Part shown: one piece after another, positions 52,371-60,900 of the stretch
How the letters are laid out: each line of letters begins with the position of its first letter
How positions within the stretch are numbered: the stretch's first letter is position 1
NCBI GenBank assembly: GCA_015200025.1
Contig: CP054186.1
Location: 1,426,001 to 1,490,000, forward strand
Direction: 5' to 3'
DNA: 64,000 nucleotides
From: Phycisphaeraceae bacterium
Lineage (GTDB): Bacteria; Planctomycetota; Phycisphaerae; Phycisphaerales; UBA1924
Translations under genes and position numbers: made by a program
The notes under the pieces: model-generated
Told to the model about the DNA's origin: nothing
The model's input: the letters and a program-made list of their open reading frames with translations, nothing else
Database searches by the model: none

Positions 52371-53654
52371 ATGCTGAGACTCCCGATCGGACACGCCGCC
52401 CCGGGGCTCGTGCTCGCCCGCCCCGTGCTCCACCCCAAGCGCCGGGGAACGGTGCTGCTGCGCGAGGGGGTGACGCTGGATGACCTGGCGATCCGTCGGC
52501 TGACGGAGTTGAACGTCCCGCTGCTCTGGGTGGTGTGCCCCGGGCTCGAACATCTCGCCCGGTACTCGTCGCCCGAGATCGACGAGGCGTGCGTGGCGTT
52601 GGCGTCACAGATCGATCACGCGTGCGATCACGACCCCAAGCACCCGAGGCTCGATTTCCCCGCGTACCGGGACGCCGTCACGACGCTGATCCACCGCCTG
52701 GTCACGCACCCCACCGCCGCGCACTTCCTGGGCGACCTGGGCTCGTCGCCCCGGCTGAGGCACGCGGCCAACGCGTGCCTGCTGAGCATCCTGATCGGCC
52801 TGAAGCTGGATTTTTACCTGGTCCGCGAACGCCCGCGTCTCTCGTCGGCCAAGGCGAAGGAACTGTCGAGCCTCGGGGTCGGGGCGATGCTGCGGGACTT
52901 CGGGCACGGGCTGATCGCGCCCGCGGCGCTGGAGCGATGGGCCCGGACCGCCGACCAGAACGACCCGGCGTGGCGCGAGCACACGACGCTGGGGTTCGAC
53001 GCGCTCAAGGACACGCTGGACCCCTCGGCGGCATCCGTCCTGCTCCACCACCACCAGCGTTTCGACGGGACGGGGTTCCCCCCGCACACGAACCTGGACG
53101 GGTCGAGCACAACCCCGTCGGGGCACGACATCCATATCTTCGCGCGGATCGTGGCCGCCGCCGACCTGTTTGATCGGCTCCGTTACCCGCCCTCGGGGCT
53201 TGTCGAGGGCGTCCCCGCGAGGCCGAACGTGGTGGCGCTCTCGGAGATCATCAGGCCCCCGTACCGGGCGTGGCTGGACCCGATCGTGATGCTGGCGTTG
53301 CTGCACGCGGCGCCGGCGTTCCCGCCGGGGTCGATGGTGACGCTCTCGGACGGGCGGGAGGCCGCCGTGGTGGAGTGGAACGCGCTGGACCCGTGCCGCC
53401 CGACGGTCAGGCCTCTCGACATCCTGCGGTCCCCTCCCGCGCCGACGGGCGAGGCGATCGACCTCTCGCGGACCCCGACGCTCACGATCACGCACGCCGA
53501 GGGGGTCCCGGTTTCGGGGTACCTCTTCACGCCCGATCAGCCTCACACGTTCGACCTCGCGACCGCCGCGCGGCGGATGAGCGACCGGTCACACCTGCTC
53601 CTGGACCCACCCCCAACCTCACCCCCGCCAACGCCCGGGGGCCGGCACCGCTAG
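52371..53654 (+). CDS. Degenerate HD-GYP-like protein
   Basis: 427 residues from ATG 52371. The C-terminal two thirds follow the HD-GYP cyclic-di-GMP phosphodiesterase layout: a helix region with R-H-A-A-N-A-C (~131), M-L-R175-D176-F-G-H179 where the family has L-H-D-x-G-K, and H226-H-H-Q-R-F-D-G-T-G-F-P237 where it has HHExxDGxGYP. So the metal-binding His of the HD pair is Arg and the GYP is GFP; catalysis is doubtful and it may be a sensor of the ligand. The N-terminal ~90 residues are an extra domain. A GTG at 52350 gives a 7-residue longer form. No response-regulator domain. Its stop overlaps the convergent gene by 4 bases. Confidence 0.83.
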   Translation: MLRLPIGHAAPGLVLARPVLHPKRRGTVLLREGVTLDDLAIRRLTELNVPLLWVVCPGLEHLARYSSPEIDEACVALASQIDHACDHDPKHPRLDFPAYRDAVTTLIHRLVTHPTAAHFLGDLGSSPRLRHAANACLLSILIGLKLDFYLVRERPRLSSAKAKELSSLGVGAMLRDFGHGLIAPAALERWARTADQNDPAWREHTTLGFDALKDTLDPSAASVLLHHHQRFDGTGFPPHTNLDGSSTTPSGHDIHIFARIVAAADLFDRLRYPPSGLVEGVPARPNVVALSEIIRPPYRAWLDPIVMLALLHAAPAFPPGSMVTLSDGREAAVVEWNALDPCRPTVRPLDILRSPPAPTGEAIDLSRTPTLTITHAEGVPVSGYLFTPDQPHTFDLATAARRMSDRSHLLLDPPPTSPPPTPGGRHR

Positions 53655-54952
53655 CGTGGCGCGGCGGCCGGGTCACGCCCGCGGGCCGCGATGAGCACCA
53701 GCCCCATCGCGAGGAGGGTCAGGGGCGCGTGGGGGGCGATCACGCCGCGCCAGAGCATCCCACCGGTGAGCCATCCCGGGAACACCCCGCGGGCTTCCGC
53801 CCACGCGACCAGCACCCCCCCTGGCGCCAGGAAGATGCTCACCAGCGCGAGGACCACCCACCCGCACGACCGCGGGCCGACGGTGATGCGTCGGACCGCC
53901 CAGGCGAGCGGGATGACCAGCAGCACCGCGTCGTAGGCGCGGTGGTACACCACCAGCAGCGAGATCACGGCGACCACCGAGAGCGAGAGCATCTCGCCCG
54001 GCGCCTCGCGCCGGGTCCGATCGACCCACCAGTACGTGGCGCCCAGCCCGGCAACGATCGCGTACGACAGCACGCGGACCGTCCCCGGATCGGCGATCCA
54101 GCAGTGCAGGAAGTACGCGAGGTTGACGAGTTGGTGGCGGAGCGGGTTGGCGGGTGAGGGGTCCGCGTTGTCGGTCGCGGTGAACGCGTCGAGGTTGGCA
54201 CGCCAGGCGGTCAACCAGTCGATCCCCGAGGCTTCGAGCCTGAGCACGCCAACGACCAGTGCGAGCCCCGCGACCCCCGCGCCGACGGCCGCCGGCGTCC
54301 ACCGAAAACGCCCGGCCTCGTAGGCCAGGAATAGGAGCCCGACCTGCGGCTTGAGCGCCGAAGCCAGCCCCAGCAACACCCCCGACGCGAGGGGACGTCC
54401 CCTCAGCCGGCACCCGTGCGCGCCCAAGACCAGGGCGAGCACGAGCACGCTGGGCTGTCCGGCGAATACGGCGGTGTGACCCGGGGCCAGGAGCGTGGCG
54501 AGGATCATCCCGGCCCACCACGGGCCCGAGCGTGCCGCGACGCCGGAGATCCGGAGCGCCATCGCCGTGCACGCCACGATGAGCAACGCCCCGGTGATCG
54601 CCCACGCCCATTTCGATGCGGTCCAGCCCACGACGAGCCACGGCGTGAGCACCGCGAAGGTGCTCGGGGGGTAGACAAGGAGGGCGGCGTTGCGTTCCGA
54701 GGGGATCGGTTCGTCCCCCGCGGAGGAAACCCACGCGTGCCCGGTGCCCTCGACGGTGTAGGGGTTGTGCCCCGTGAGCCACGCCCGGCCCGCCGAGTAG
54801 ATGAGCGACCAATCGCTGCTGCCCCCGTCGGAGAGGGCTCGTGCGGGACCGCGCCACGCCATGAAGGCGCAGGCCAAGAGCAGGCCGAGCAGGCAGGCCG
54901 TGCGCCACCGGGCAGGGTCCCGCGCGGCGTGGTGTTCAGGGTGGACGGTCAT
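53651..54952 (-). CDS. GT87-like (DUF2029) polytopic membrane glycosyltransferase
   Basis: 433 residues with about ten membrane helices. The start D-W-S-L-I-Y-S-A-G-R-A-W-L-T-G-H-N-P-Y holds the family's Asp in an extracytoplasmic loop, and A-L-V-Y-P-P-S-T-F-A-V-L-T-P-W and A-S-A-L-K-P-Q-V-G-L match the GT87/DUF2029 pattern (mannosyl- or arabinosyltransferase fold using a polyprenyl-linked sugar). Substrate unknown. It points toward the HD-GYP-like gene, with a 4-base stop overlap, and diverges from the dockerin gene at 55199. Confidence 0.85.
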   Translation of the reverse strand: MTVHPEHHAARDPARWRTACLLGLLLACAFMAWRGPARALSDGGSSDWSLIYSAGRAWLTGHNPYTVEGTGHAWVSSAGDEPIPSERNAALLVYPPSTFAVLTPWLVVGWTASKWAWAITGALLIVACTAMALRISGVAARSGPWWAGMILATLLAPGHTAVFAGQPSVLVLALVLGAHGCRLRGRPLASGVLLGLASALKPQVGLLFLAYEAGRFRWTPAAVGAGVAGLALVVGVLRLEASGIDWLTAWRANLDAFTATDNADPSPANPLRHQLVNLAYFLHCWIADPGTVRVLSYAIVAGLGATYWWVDRTRREAPGEMLSLSVVAVISLLVVYHRAYDAVLLVIPLAWAVRRITVGPRSCGWVVLALVSIFLAPGGVLVAWAEARGVFPGWLTGGMLWRGVIAPHAPLTLLAMGLVLIAARGRDPAAAPR

Positions 54953-55198
54953 TCGCGGCGTCTCATCGGATGGTCGAGTGGGCCCGTGCGCATATTCGTA
55001 CGTGATGATCGCCCGAACATCTTCCTTTCAAAGAAACCCAGCGTCCTGCTCAAACCATCGGCCAGTCCCCGAAAACTCCTGAACCGCTCCCGCGCCTTCG
55101 CCGAATAGGCCTGCCATCATCCCCCGTGCAAGCCCGGGCTGATCCCGCGCCCACGCTGATCGCCCATCCCACCCCGGCCCGCCCATCGAGGACCAGAG

Positions 55199-57625
55199 AT
55201 GAATCCATCCGTTCGCCCCGTGCACATCGTGTTGTCCTCCTTGTGTCTCGCGGCGGTCTTCCACGGCTGTGGCGGCCCGGTTCATGTCGTCAATGTCGAA
55301 CAGCCCCCGTCGCGGACGCGATTCGTGCCGCAGAATATCGGGCGTGACGAGAACGGGATCCCCTACGCCGTCAAGCCCGAGGGGCTGATCGTGGAACGTC
55401 GCACGCGGATGGGCCCGCCACCGCCGGGGCATATCCGGATCACGGGCGAGCCTGTCCCGGACTGGGACCCCACCCGCCCCGAGGCGCGGGCGTACCCCCT
55501 GGCGTGGACGTTCATCGGGCCCGGGCCGATCACCAACGAGGGGTGGTCGGGTGGTCGCAACGCCGGCGGGCGGGTCGTCTCGATCGCCCCGCACCCAACC
55601 GACCCGGCCACGTGCTACATCGGCTCGGCGTCGGGTGGGGTCTGGAAGACCACCAACGCGGGGATGACGTGGACGCCGCTGACCGACACGCTCCCGATCC
55701 TCAACCACGGCGCCGTGGCGCTCGATCCGCAGAACCCCGAGACGGTCTACGCCGCCACGGGCGAGTACCAGACCGGCTCGTCGGGCGACGGGGTCTTCCG
55801 CTCGACCGACGGCGGGGCGACGTGGACGCGCGTGGCGACGCGCCTTCAGGTGGACGGTCAGGCCTCGGGCCTGGTGGTCGATCCGACCAACTCCAACATC
55901 ATCCACGTGACAACCTCGGCGGGGTACTCGCGGACGACCAACGGCGGGGCGACGTGGTCGCGCCGGATCGCGGCGAACTGCTCGGCACTCCGGCTCCACC
56001 CGACCAACCCGAGCATCGTCTACGTCGCCCGGAACGGGAACGGGCTCTACCGCTCGACCGACGCGGGGCTGAATTTCTCCCGTGTCGCGGGGCTTCCGAC
56101 CTCCGGGTACGGACGCGTGGTGTTCGATATCAGCGGGTCGAACCCCAACGTGCTCTACGTGGCGTTGCTCAACGGGGGCTCCTCGGCGACGCTCTACAAG
56201 ACCACCGACGCGGGGGCGACGTGGACGACGCTGGCGGGGGCGGCGAACTTCTGCTCGCCCCAGTGCTGGTACGACGCGTACGTCGCCGTCGACCCCACCG
56301 ACGAGAACGTGGTGTACGTCGGGGGCGTCGATCCCCGGTACGCGACCGCGGGCGTGCTCAAGTCGACCAACGGCGGCACGACGTGGACCGAGATCTCCAA
56401 CGCCGGGGGGACGCAGCTCCACCCGGACCACCACGCGATGGCCTTCGGTCCCAACGGGGTCATCTGGGAAGCCAACGACGGCGGCATCTACCGCTCGACC
56501 AACGGCGGGGCGTCGTGGGTCAACGTGAACACCACGCTGGGCGTGGCCCAGCTCTACGACATCGAGGTCCACCCCACCTCGCCCGAGCGCATGCTCGGCG
56601 GGACGCAGGACAACGGGACCCCCGAGCGCACGGGCAACTCGCTCTCCTGGCCCCAGCTCCAGGCGGGCGACGGCGGGTTCTCCGTCTTCGACTTCGCCAC
56701 CCCCACGCGCCGCTACACCACCTACATCTACCTCACGCTCTACCGCTGGAACAACTCCAACTCTCGGAACATCTCCGGGCCGTGGGATTCCGACAGCACG
56801 AACTGGATCAGCCCCGTCGTGGGCGACCCCAACGCCGCCACGACGCTCGTGGCGGGCTCGAACCGCGTCTGGCGGACGACCAACGCCTCGGCGACCACCC
56901 CGACGTGGAACGCGATCTCGACGAACGCCGTGGGCGCGGGCGGGACGATCAACATCCTCGCCGTCGCCAAGGGCAACTCGGCGGTCATCTATTCGGGTTC
57001 GTCGACCGGGCGGGTGTTCGTCACGACCAACACGGGGACGAACTGGACGGACCGAACGCTCGGGCTGCCCTCGGGCCAGATCGCCGACCTCATCGTCAAC
57101 CCGGGCAACCCCGCCAACGCCTACGTCTCGAACTACAACACCTCGGGCCCCCGCGTCCTGCGGACCCCCGACTTCGGCGTGACGTGGGAGAACGTCACCG
57201 GGAACCTCCCCACCGGCGTCGCCGCCCGCGCCATCGAGATCGACTTCTCCACCGCGACCCCCGCGCTCTACGTGGGTTCGGGCGCCGGCGTCTACCACTC
57301 CTTCGACCTCGGGCAGACCTGGACCAAGAACAACTCGACCTTCCCCAACGCCAACGTCTCCGACCTGCACATCGACCGGATCAACCGGACGATCACGGCG
57401 GCGACCTACGGGCGGGGCGCCTGGCGGGCGCCGCTGCCCACCCCGTTCTGCGCGGCCGACTTCAACGACGACGGGTTCGTCGACTTCTTCGACCTCGACG
57501 CCTTTGTCAACTGCTTCGAGGGGGCCCCGTGCCCGCCCGGCAAGTCCGCCGACTTCAACGGGGACGGGTTCGTGGACTTCTTCGACCTCGATGAGTTCAT
57601 GTTCGTCTTCGATCAGGGGTGCTAA
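55199..57625 (+). CDS. Secreted Asp-box beta-propeller with C-terminal GC-type dockerin
   Basis: 808 residues. Signal with Cys24 in a lipobox-like H-G-C. Residues ~100-730 hold about ten Asp-box blades of the sialidase/VPS10 type, each reading like S-T-D-G-G-A-T-W or T-T-N-G-G-A-T-W. They form a propeller of the glycosyl hydrolase BNR kind, but I see no sialidase active-site arginines with confidence, so it may be a carbohydrate- or protein-binding propeller. The end has the double EF-hand module with four cysteines (P-F-C before, C-F-E-G-A-P-C between, terminal D-Q-G-C). agga precedes ATG 55199. No terminator is obvious after it. Confidence 0.9.
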   Translation: MNPSVRPVHIVLSSLCLAAVFHGCGGPVHVVNVEQPPSRTRFVPQNIGRDENGIPYAVKPEGLIVERRTRMGPPPPGHIRITGEPVPDWDPTRPEARAYPLAWTFIGPGPITNEGWSGGRNAGGRVVSIAPHPTDPATCYIGSASGGVWKTTNAGMTWTPLTDTLPILNHGAVALDPQNPETVYAATGEYQTGSSGDGVFRSTDGGATWTRVATRLQVDGQASGLVVDPTNSNIIHVTTSAGYSRTTNGGATWSRRIAANCSALRLHPTNPSIVYVARNGNGLYRSTDAGLNFSRVAGLPTSGYGRVVFDISGSNPNVLYVALLNGGSSATLYKTTDAGATWTTLAGAANFCSPQCWYDAYVAVDPTDENVVYVGGVDPRYATAGVLKSTNGGTTWTEISNAGGTQLHPDHHAMAFGPNGVIWEANDGGIYRSTNGGASWVNVNTTLGVAQLYDIEVHPTSPERMLGGTQDNGTPERTGNSLSWPQLQAGDGGFSVFDFATPTRRYTTYIYLTLYRWNNSNSRNISGPWDSDSTNWISPVVGDPNAATTLVAGSNRVWRTTNASATTPTWNAISTNAVGAGGTINILAVAKGNSAVIYSGSSTGRVFVTTNTGTNWTDRTLGLPSGQIADLIVNPGNPANAYVSNYNTSGPRVLRTPDFGVTWENVTGNLPTGVAARAIEIDFSTATPALYVGSGAGVYHSFDLGQTWTKNNSTFPNANVSDLHIDRINRTITAATYGRGAWRAPLPTPFCAADFNDDGFVDFFDLDAFVNCFEGAPCPPGKSADFNGDGFVDFFDLDEFMFVFDQGC

Positions 57626-57664
57626 CAGGGTGTGAACACCAGAAGGGTTTTCGGGTCGAGTGTG

Positions 57665-57693
57665 TTGAGTTGAGAACGTGAATCTGGTAGGGT
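57665..57693 (+). promoter_or_regulatory. Candidate sigma70-type promoter
   Basis: TTGAGT at 57665-57670 and TAGGGT at 57688-57693 with a 17-base spacer, 57 bases before the ATG of the protease gene, in an AT-richer stretch. -35 has four of six matches and -10 three of six. Confidence 0.35.
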
Positions 57694-57749
57694 GAATCCC
57701 TGAAACCGGTTGGTGCGCGTCTTGCCGGCCGGTTCCTCGGAGGGTCCAC

Positions 57750-60662
57750 ATGCCACGCTCACCTTTCCAACGACTCGTGTCGCGATGTTCCGCCGCGCTC
57801 GTCGCGTCGTGCTTCGCGCTGACCGCCGCCGCCCAGTTCTCGCCGCAGGTCAAGGCGACCGACACCGGCGCCCCGCCCAGCCCGTTCCGGGTGGCGGACG
57901 ACGGGCGTGACCTTCTGCCGGCGGATATGCCCCCGCTGGACCAGATCCCGCCGATGCCCATGCCGTTCACCGGGTTGGACGACCCGACGCGGATGGCCCA
58001 GCACATGAAGGCCGATGGGACGGTCACGATCTTCGACGCGGAGTCGGGGCACTCGCTTACGCTGCCCGCGCGGTTCCCCTCGGGGATGGCCGGGGGCGAG
58101 GGCCCGGGGAGCGAGGGCGCCTCGGGTCTCTCCGAAGACGAGCGATCGCTGGTCGAGGCGTTCAGCGCGATGACGGGGGTCGATGAATCGCTCTTCCCGT
58201 GGCGGATGAACGTGAAGCTGGCGATGCGATTCACGACGCAGGCGGGCGGGACGGCGTGGTTCGTCTGCTCGGGCGTGATGATCGACGTGAACACGGTGCT
58301 GACCGCGGCGCACTGCGTGTACGCCCGCAACCCCAACGGGATCAACATCTTCAACTGGGCCGACGTGATCTACGTCTTCCCGGGGTGGGACGGGAACAAC
58401 CCGATCACCCCGCCCAACGGGGCCGGGAACAACCAGGCGTACAACCACTACGGGTTCGCCTCGGGCACGTTCTACCTCGCCGGGACGGACTACATCAACA
58501 ACGGGAACTTCGACCGCGACGGCGGGCTGATCCGCCTGCGCGACCGGGCCGTGGGCGCCCTGACGGGGTGGTACGGGTGGGCGTGGGGCTTCTCGTGCAA
58601 CACGATCCAGTCGCGGACGTACCACAACCCCTCGTACCCCTCGGAGAACTGCGGGGGCGGGCTGCACACCGGGCGGGACATGTACTACTGGTACGGGTCG
58701 ATCGACTCGTGCCCCGGCAACCAGCTCCAGATCAACACCACCGCGGGGTGCTTCACGGCGTTGTGGGGCGGCCAGTCCGGGTCCGGGCTCTACTACTTCA
58801 ACGACAGCAACCTCCGCGTCGTCCACGGCGTGGCGTCCAACTCCAACCGCACGACGAGCGGCCGCTACTGCAAACTCTGGGAGCAGTTCGTCAACGACAT
58901 GAACGGGTCGTTCATCCCCGGCTCGCGCGGCGCGACGTTCGATCTTCAGGCCCTCGACGCGAACTTCCCCTCGAACTTCATCCAGGCCGGCGCGTTCACG
59001 GGCGGGGGGAACTTCCTCGCCGTCAACCCGACGAACAACAACCCGCCCAACCGGACCTACACCTTCCGCGTGTACCTCTCGACCAACGACCTGATCACGT
59101 CGGGCGACACGCTGATCGGGACCTCGACCTTCAACTGGGACTTCGGCGCGGTGTCGTGGGTGACGGTGAACATGCCGTCGTTCCAGATCCCCGCGAACAC
59201 CCCGCAGGGCGTGTACTACCTCGGCGTGATCCTCGACCCCGATACCGACACCAACTCGAGCAACAACGCCACCAACGCGTGGGACGCCGTCCGGGTCACC
59301 ATCGGGCCCGCGGTCCCCGCCAACGACGCCTGCGGGCAGGCCACCCTCGTCACCCTGGGGACCTACCAGGGCTCAACGGCGACGGCCACGCAGGACGGGG
59401 TGACGACCTGCGGCTCCTCGACCACCACCCGCGACGTGTGGTACCGCTTCGTCGCCCCGGCGACCGGCACGCTGACCGCCGAGACCTGCGGCTCCAACTA
59501 CGACACCGTCCTCTCGCTCCATACGGGGTGCCCGGGGACCGTCGCCAACACGCTCGCCTGCAACGACGACGCGTGCGGCCTGCAGTCGCGCATCATTCAG
59601 AACGTCACCGAGGGACAGACCGTCCTCATCCGTGTCTCCGGGTTCAACGGGGCCAACGGCGCCTTCACGCTGACCCTCTCCATGCCGCCCCCGGCCAACG
59701 ACCCCTGCGCCGGGGCGATTACCCTCGTGCCCGGCGTGGCCGCCACGGGCTCGACGAGGCTCGCCTCGGTCGACGGGAGCGCCACGTGCGGCGCATCCGC
59801 TAACGCCCCTGACGTCTGGTTCACCTTCGTCGCCCCGGGCGACGGGATCGCCGTCCTCCACACCTGCGGCTCGGCCTACGACACCGTGCTCTCGCTCCAC
59901 ACCGAGTGCCCGGGCTCGACCGACGACCAGATCGCGTGCAACGACGACGCCCAGGCGGGCCCCTGCTCCGGCACCCTCCAGTCCTACATCGCCGCACCCG
60001 TCCAGGGTGGGCGCCGGTACTCCGTCCGCGTATCGGGATTCAACGGGCGGACCGGGTCCTACACGCTCAACCTCTCGTTCCTCGCGCCCACCAACGACGA
60101 GTGCGCCGGGGCGGCCGAGGTCTTCGCGGGCTCCACGCCCTTCCACAACGGGCTGGCGACGAACACCAACATGCCCGAGCCGATCTGCATCGACGTCGGG
60201 GGCGACACGCAGGTCCAGCGTGACCTGTGGTTCCGATACCTCCCGACCTGCCGCGGGCGCGTCTTCATCAACACCTGCGGGAGCCAGTACGACACCAAGC
60301 TGGCCGCCTACATCGCCCGGCGTTGCCCGACCGCCGGGTCCGCCGACGCCTGCAACGACGATTCGTGCGGGCTTCAGTCCGAGGTGGTCGTCACCGCCAG
60401 CCCCAGCGCGTTCGTGTACATCCGCGTCGGCGGGTACAACGGCCGCACCGGCGCGGGTGTCCTGAACATCCGCTGCGTCCCCGACTGCCCGGCCGACTTC
60501 AACGACGACGGGTTCGTCGACTTCTTCGACTTCCAGGCGTACGTCGATTGCTTCGAAGACATCGAGTGCCCGCCGGGCAAGGACGCCGACTTCAACAACG
60601 ACGGGTTCGTCGACTTCTTCGACTTCCAGGACTTCGTCGACGCCTTCGAACGGGGCTGCTGA
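57750..60662 (+). CDS. Secreted trypsin/V8-like serine protease with Cys repeats and GC-type dockerin
   Basis: 970 residues. Signal peptide (A-L-V-A-S-C-F-A-L-T-A-A-A-Q) and a pro-region of ~150 residues. Protease domain ~155-400 with His187 in T-A-A-H-C, Asp in F-D-R-D-G-G-L (~257) and Ser in G-G-Q-S-G-S-G (~344). A beta domain follows (~405-515, CARDB-like). Three repeats start near 524, 650 and 780; each begins N-D-x-C-x-x-A, contains D-V-W-Y/F-x-F-V-A-P and T-C-G-S-x-Y-D-T-V-L-S-L-H, and holds conserved cysteines. Last is the EF-hand pair ending E-R-G-C. ggagg precedes ATG 57750. The same repeat starts the next gene. A clear terminator follows. Confidence 0.92.
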   Translation: MPRSPFQRLVSRCSAALVASCFALTAAAQFSPQVKATDTGAPPSPFRVADDGRDLLPADMPPLDQIPPMPMPFTGLDDPTRMAQHMKADGTVTIFDAESGHSLTLPARFPSGMAGGEGPGSEGASGLSEDERSLVEAFSAMTGVDESLFPWRMNVKLAMRFTTQAGGTAWFVCSGVMIDVNTVLTAAHCVYARNPNGINIFNWADVIYVFPGWDGNNPITPPNGAGNNQAYNHYGFASGTFYLAGTDYINNGNFDRDGGLIRLRDRAVGALTGWYGWAWGFSCNTIQSRTYHNPSYPSENCGGGLHTGRDMYYWYGSIDSCPGNQLQINTTAGCFTALWGGQSGSGLYYFNDSNLRVVHGVASNSNRTTSGRYCKLWEQFVNDMNGSFIPGSRGATFDLQALDANFPSNFIQAGAFTGGGNFLAVNPTNNNPPNRTYTFRVYLSTNDLITSGDTLIGTSTFNWDFGAVSWVTVNMPSFQIPANTPQGVYYLGVILDPDTDTNSSNNATNAWDAVRVTIGPAVPANDACGQATLVTLGTYQGSTATATQDGVTTCGSSTTTRDVWYRFVAPATGTLTAETCGSNYDTVLSLHTGCPGTVANTLACNDDACGLQSRIIQNVTEGQTVLIRVSGFNGANGAFTLTLSMPPPANDPCAGAITLVPGVAATGSTRLASVDGSATCGASANAPDVWFTFVAPGDGIAVLHTCGSAYDTVLSLHTECPGSTDDQIACNDDAQAGPCSGTLQSYIAAPVQGGRRYSVRVSGFNGRTGSYTLNLSFLAPTNDECAGAAEVFAGSTPFHNGLATNTNMPEPICIDVGGDTQVQRDLWFRYLPTCRGRVFINTCGSQYDTKLAAYIARRCPTAGSADACNDDSCGLQSEVVVTASPSAFVYIRVGGYNGRTGAGVLNIRCVPDCPADFNDDGFVDFFDFQAYVDCFEDIECPPGKDADFNNDGFVDFFDFQDFVDAFERGC

Positions 60663-60689
60663 CCCCCACCATCCGGTCGTAACCCAACC

Positions 60690-60717
60690 GGCCCCGGGCC
60701 CGCGCCCGGGGCCTTTT
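60690..60717 (+). terminator. Intrinsic terminator after the protease gene
   Basis: Perfect ten-pair stem ggccccgggc/gcccggggcc (60690-60699 and 60704-60713), loop ccgc, then TTTT at 60714-60717. Placed 28 bases after the stop. Confidence 0.9.
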
Positions 60718-60774
60718 GCTGCGCTTATCGCCGAGCCCACGCCGAACCACACCCGATCAACACACAAACATAAC

Positions 60775-60791
60775 GAAAGGACTTACCTTTC
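60775..60791. promoter_or_regulatory. Inverted repeat before the 60901 gene
   Basis: gaaagg (60775-60780), spacer actta, cctttc (60786-60791). It lies in an AT-richer stretch about 40 bases before a possible -10-like TAAAGT (60830-60835). A second odd palindrome, gagga-t-tcctc, lies between them. Could be an operator or part of a leader hairpin. Confidence 0.3.
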
Positions 60792-60900
60792 AGGAGAGAA
60801 ACATCTGGAACCCCGGAGGATTCCTCTGGTAAAGTATGGCGGGCCCCGTGCGCTCGCGCGGGACCTTCGTTTTCACCGTGTTCATCCGAGGAGGCGGTTC

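Noticed and set aside
57627-57655. Possible terminator ggtgt-ga-acacc then gggtttt
   Set aside because: Stem only five pairs with a two-base loop, and T-run separated by several bases; too weak.
55028-58354. 1108-codon open frame on the minus strand
   Set aside because: Arg/Val/Gly-rich with no domain and antisense to the Asp-box propeller gene, which has a signal peptide and clear repeats.
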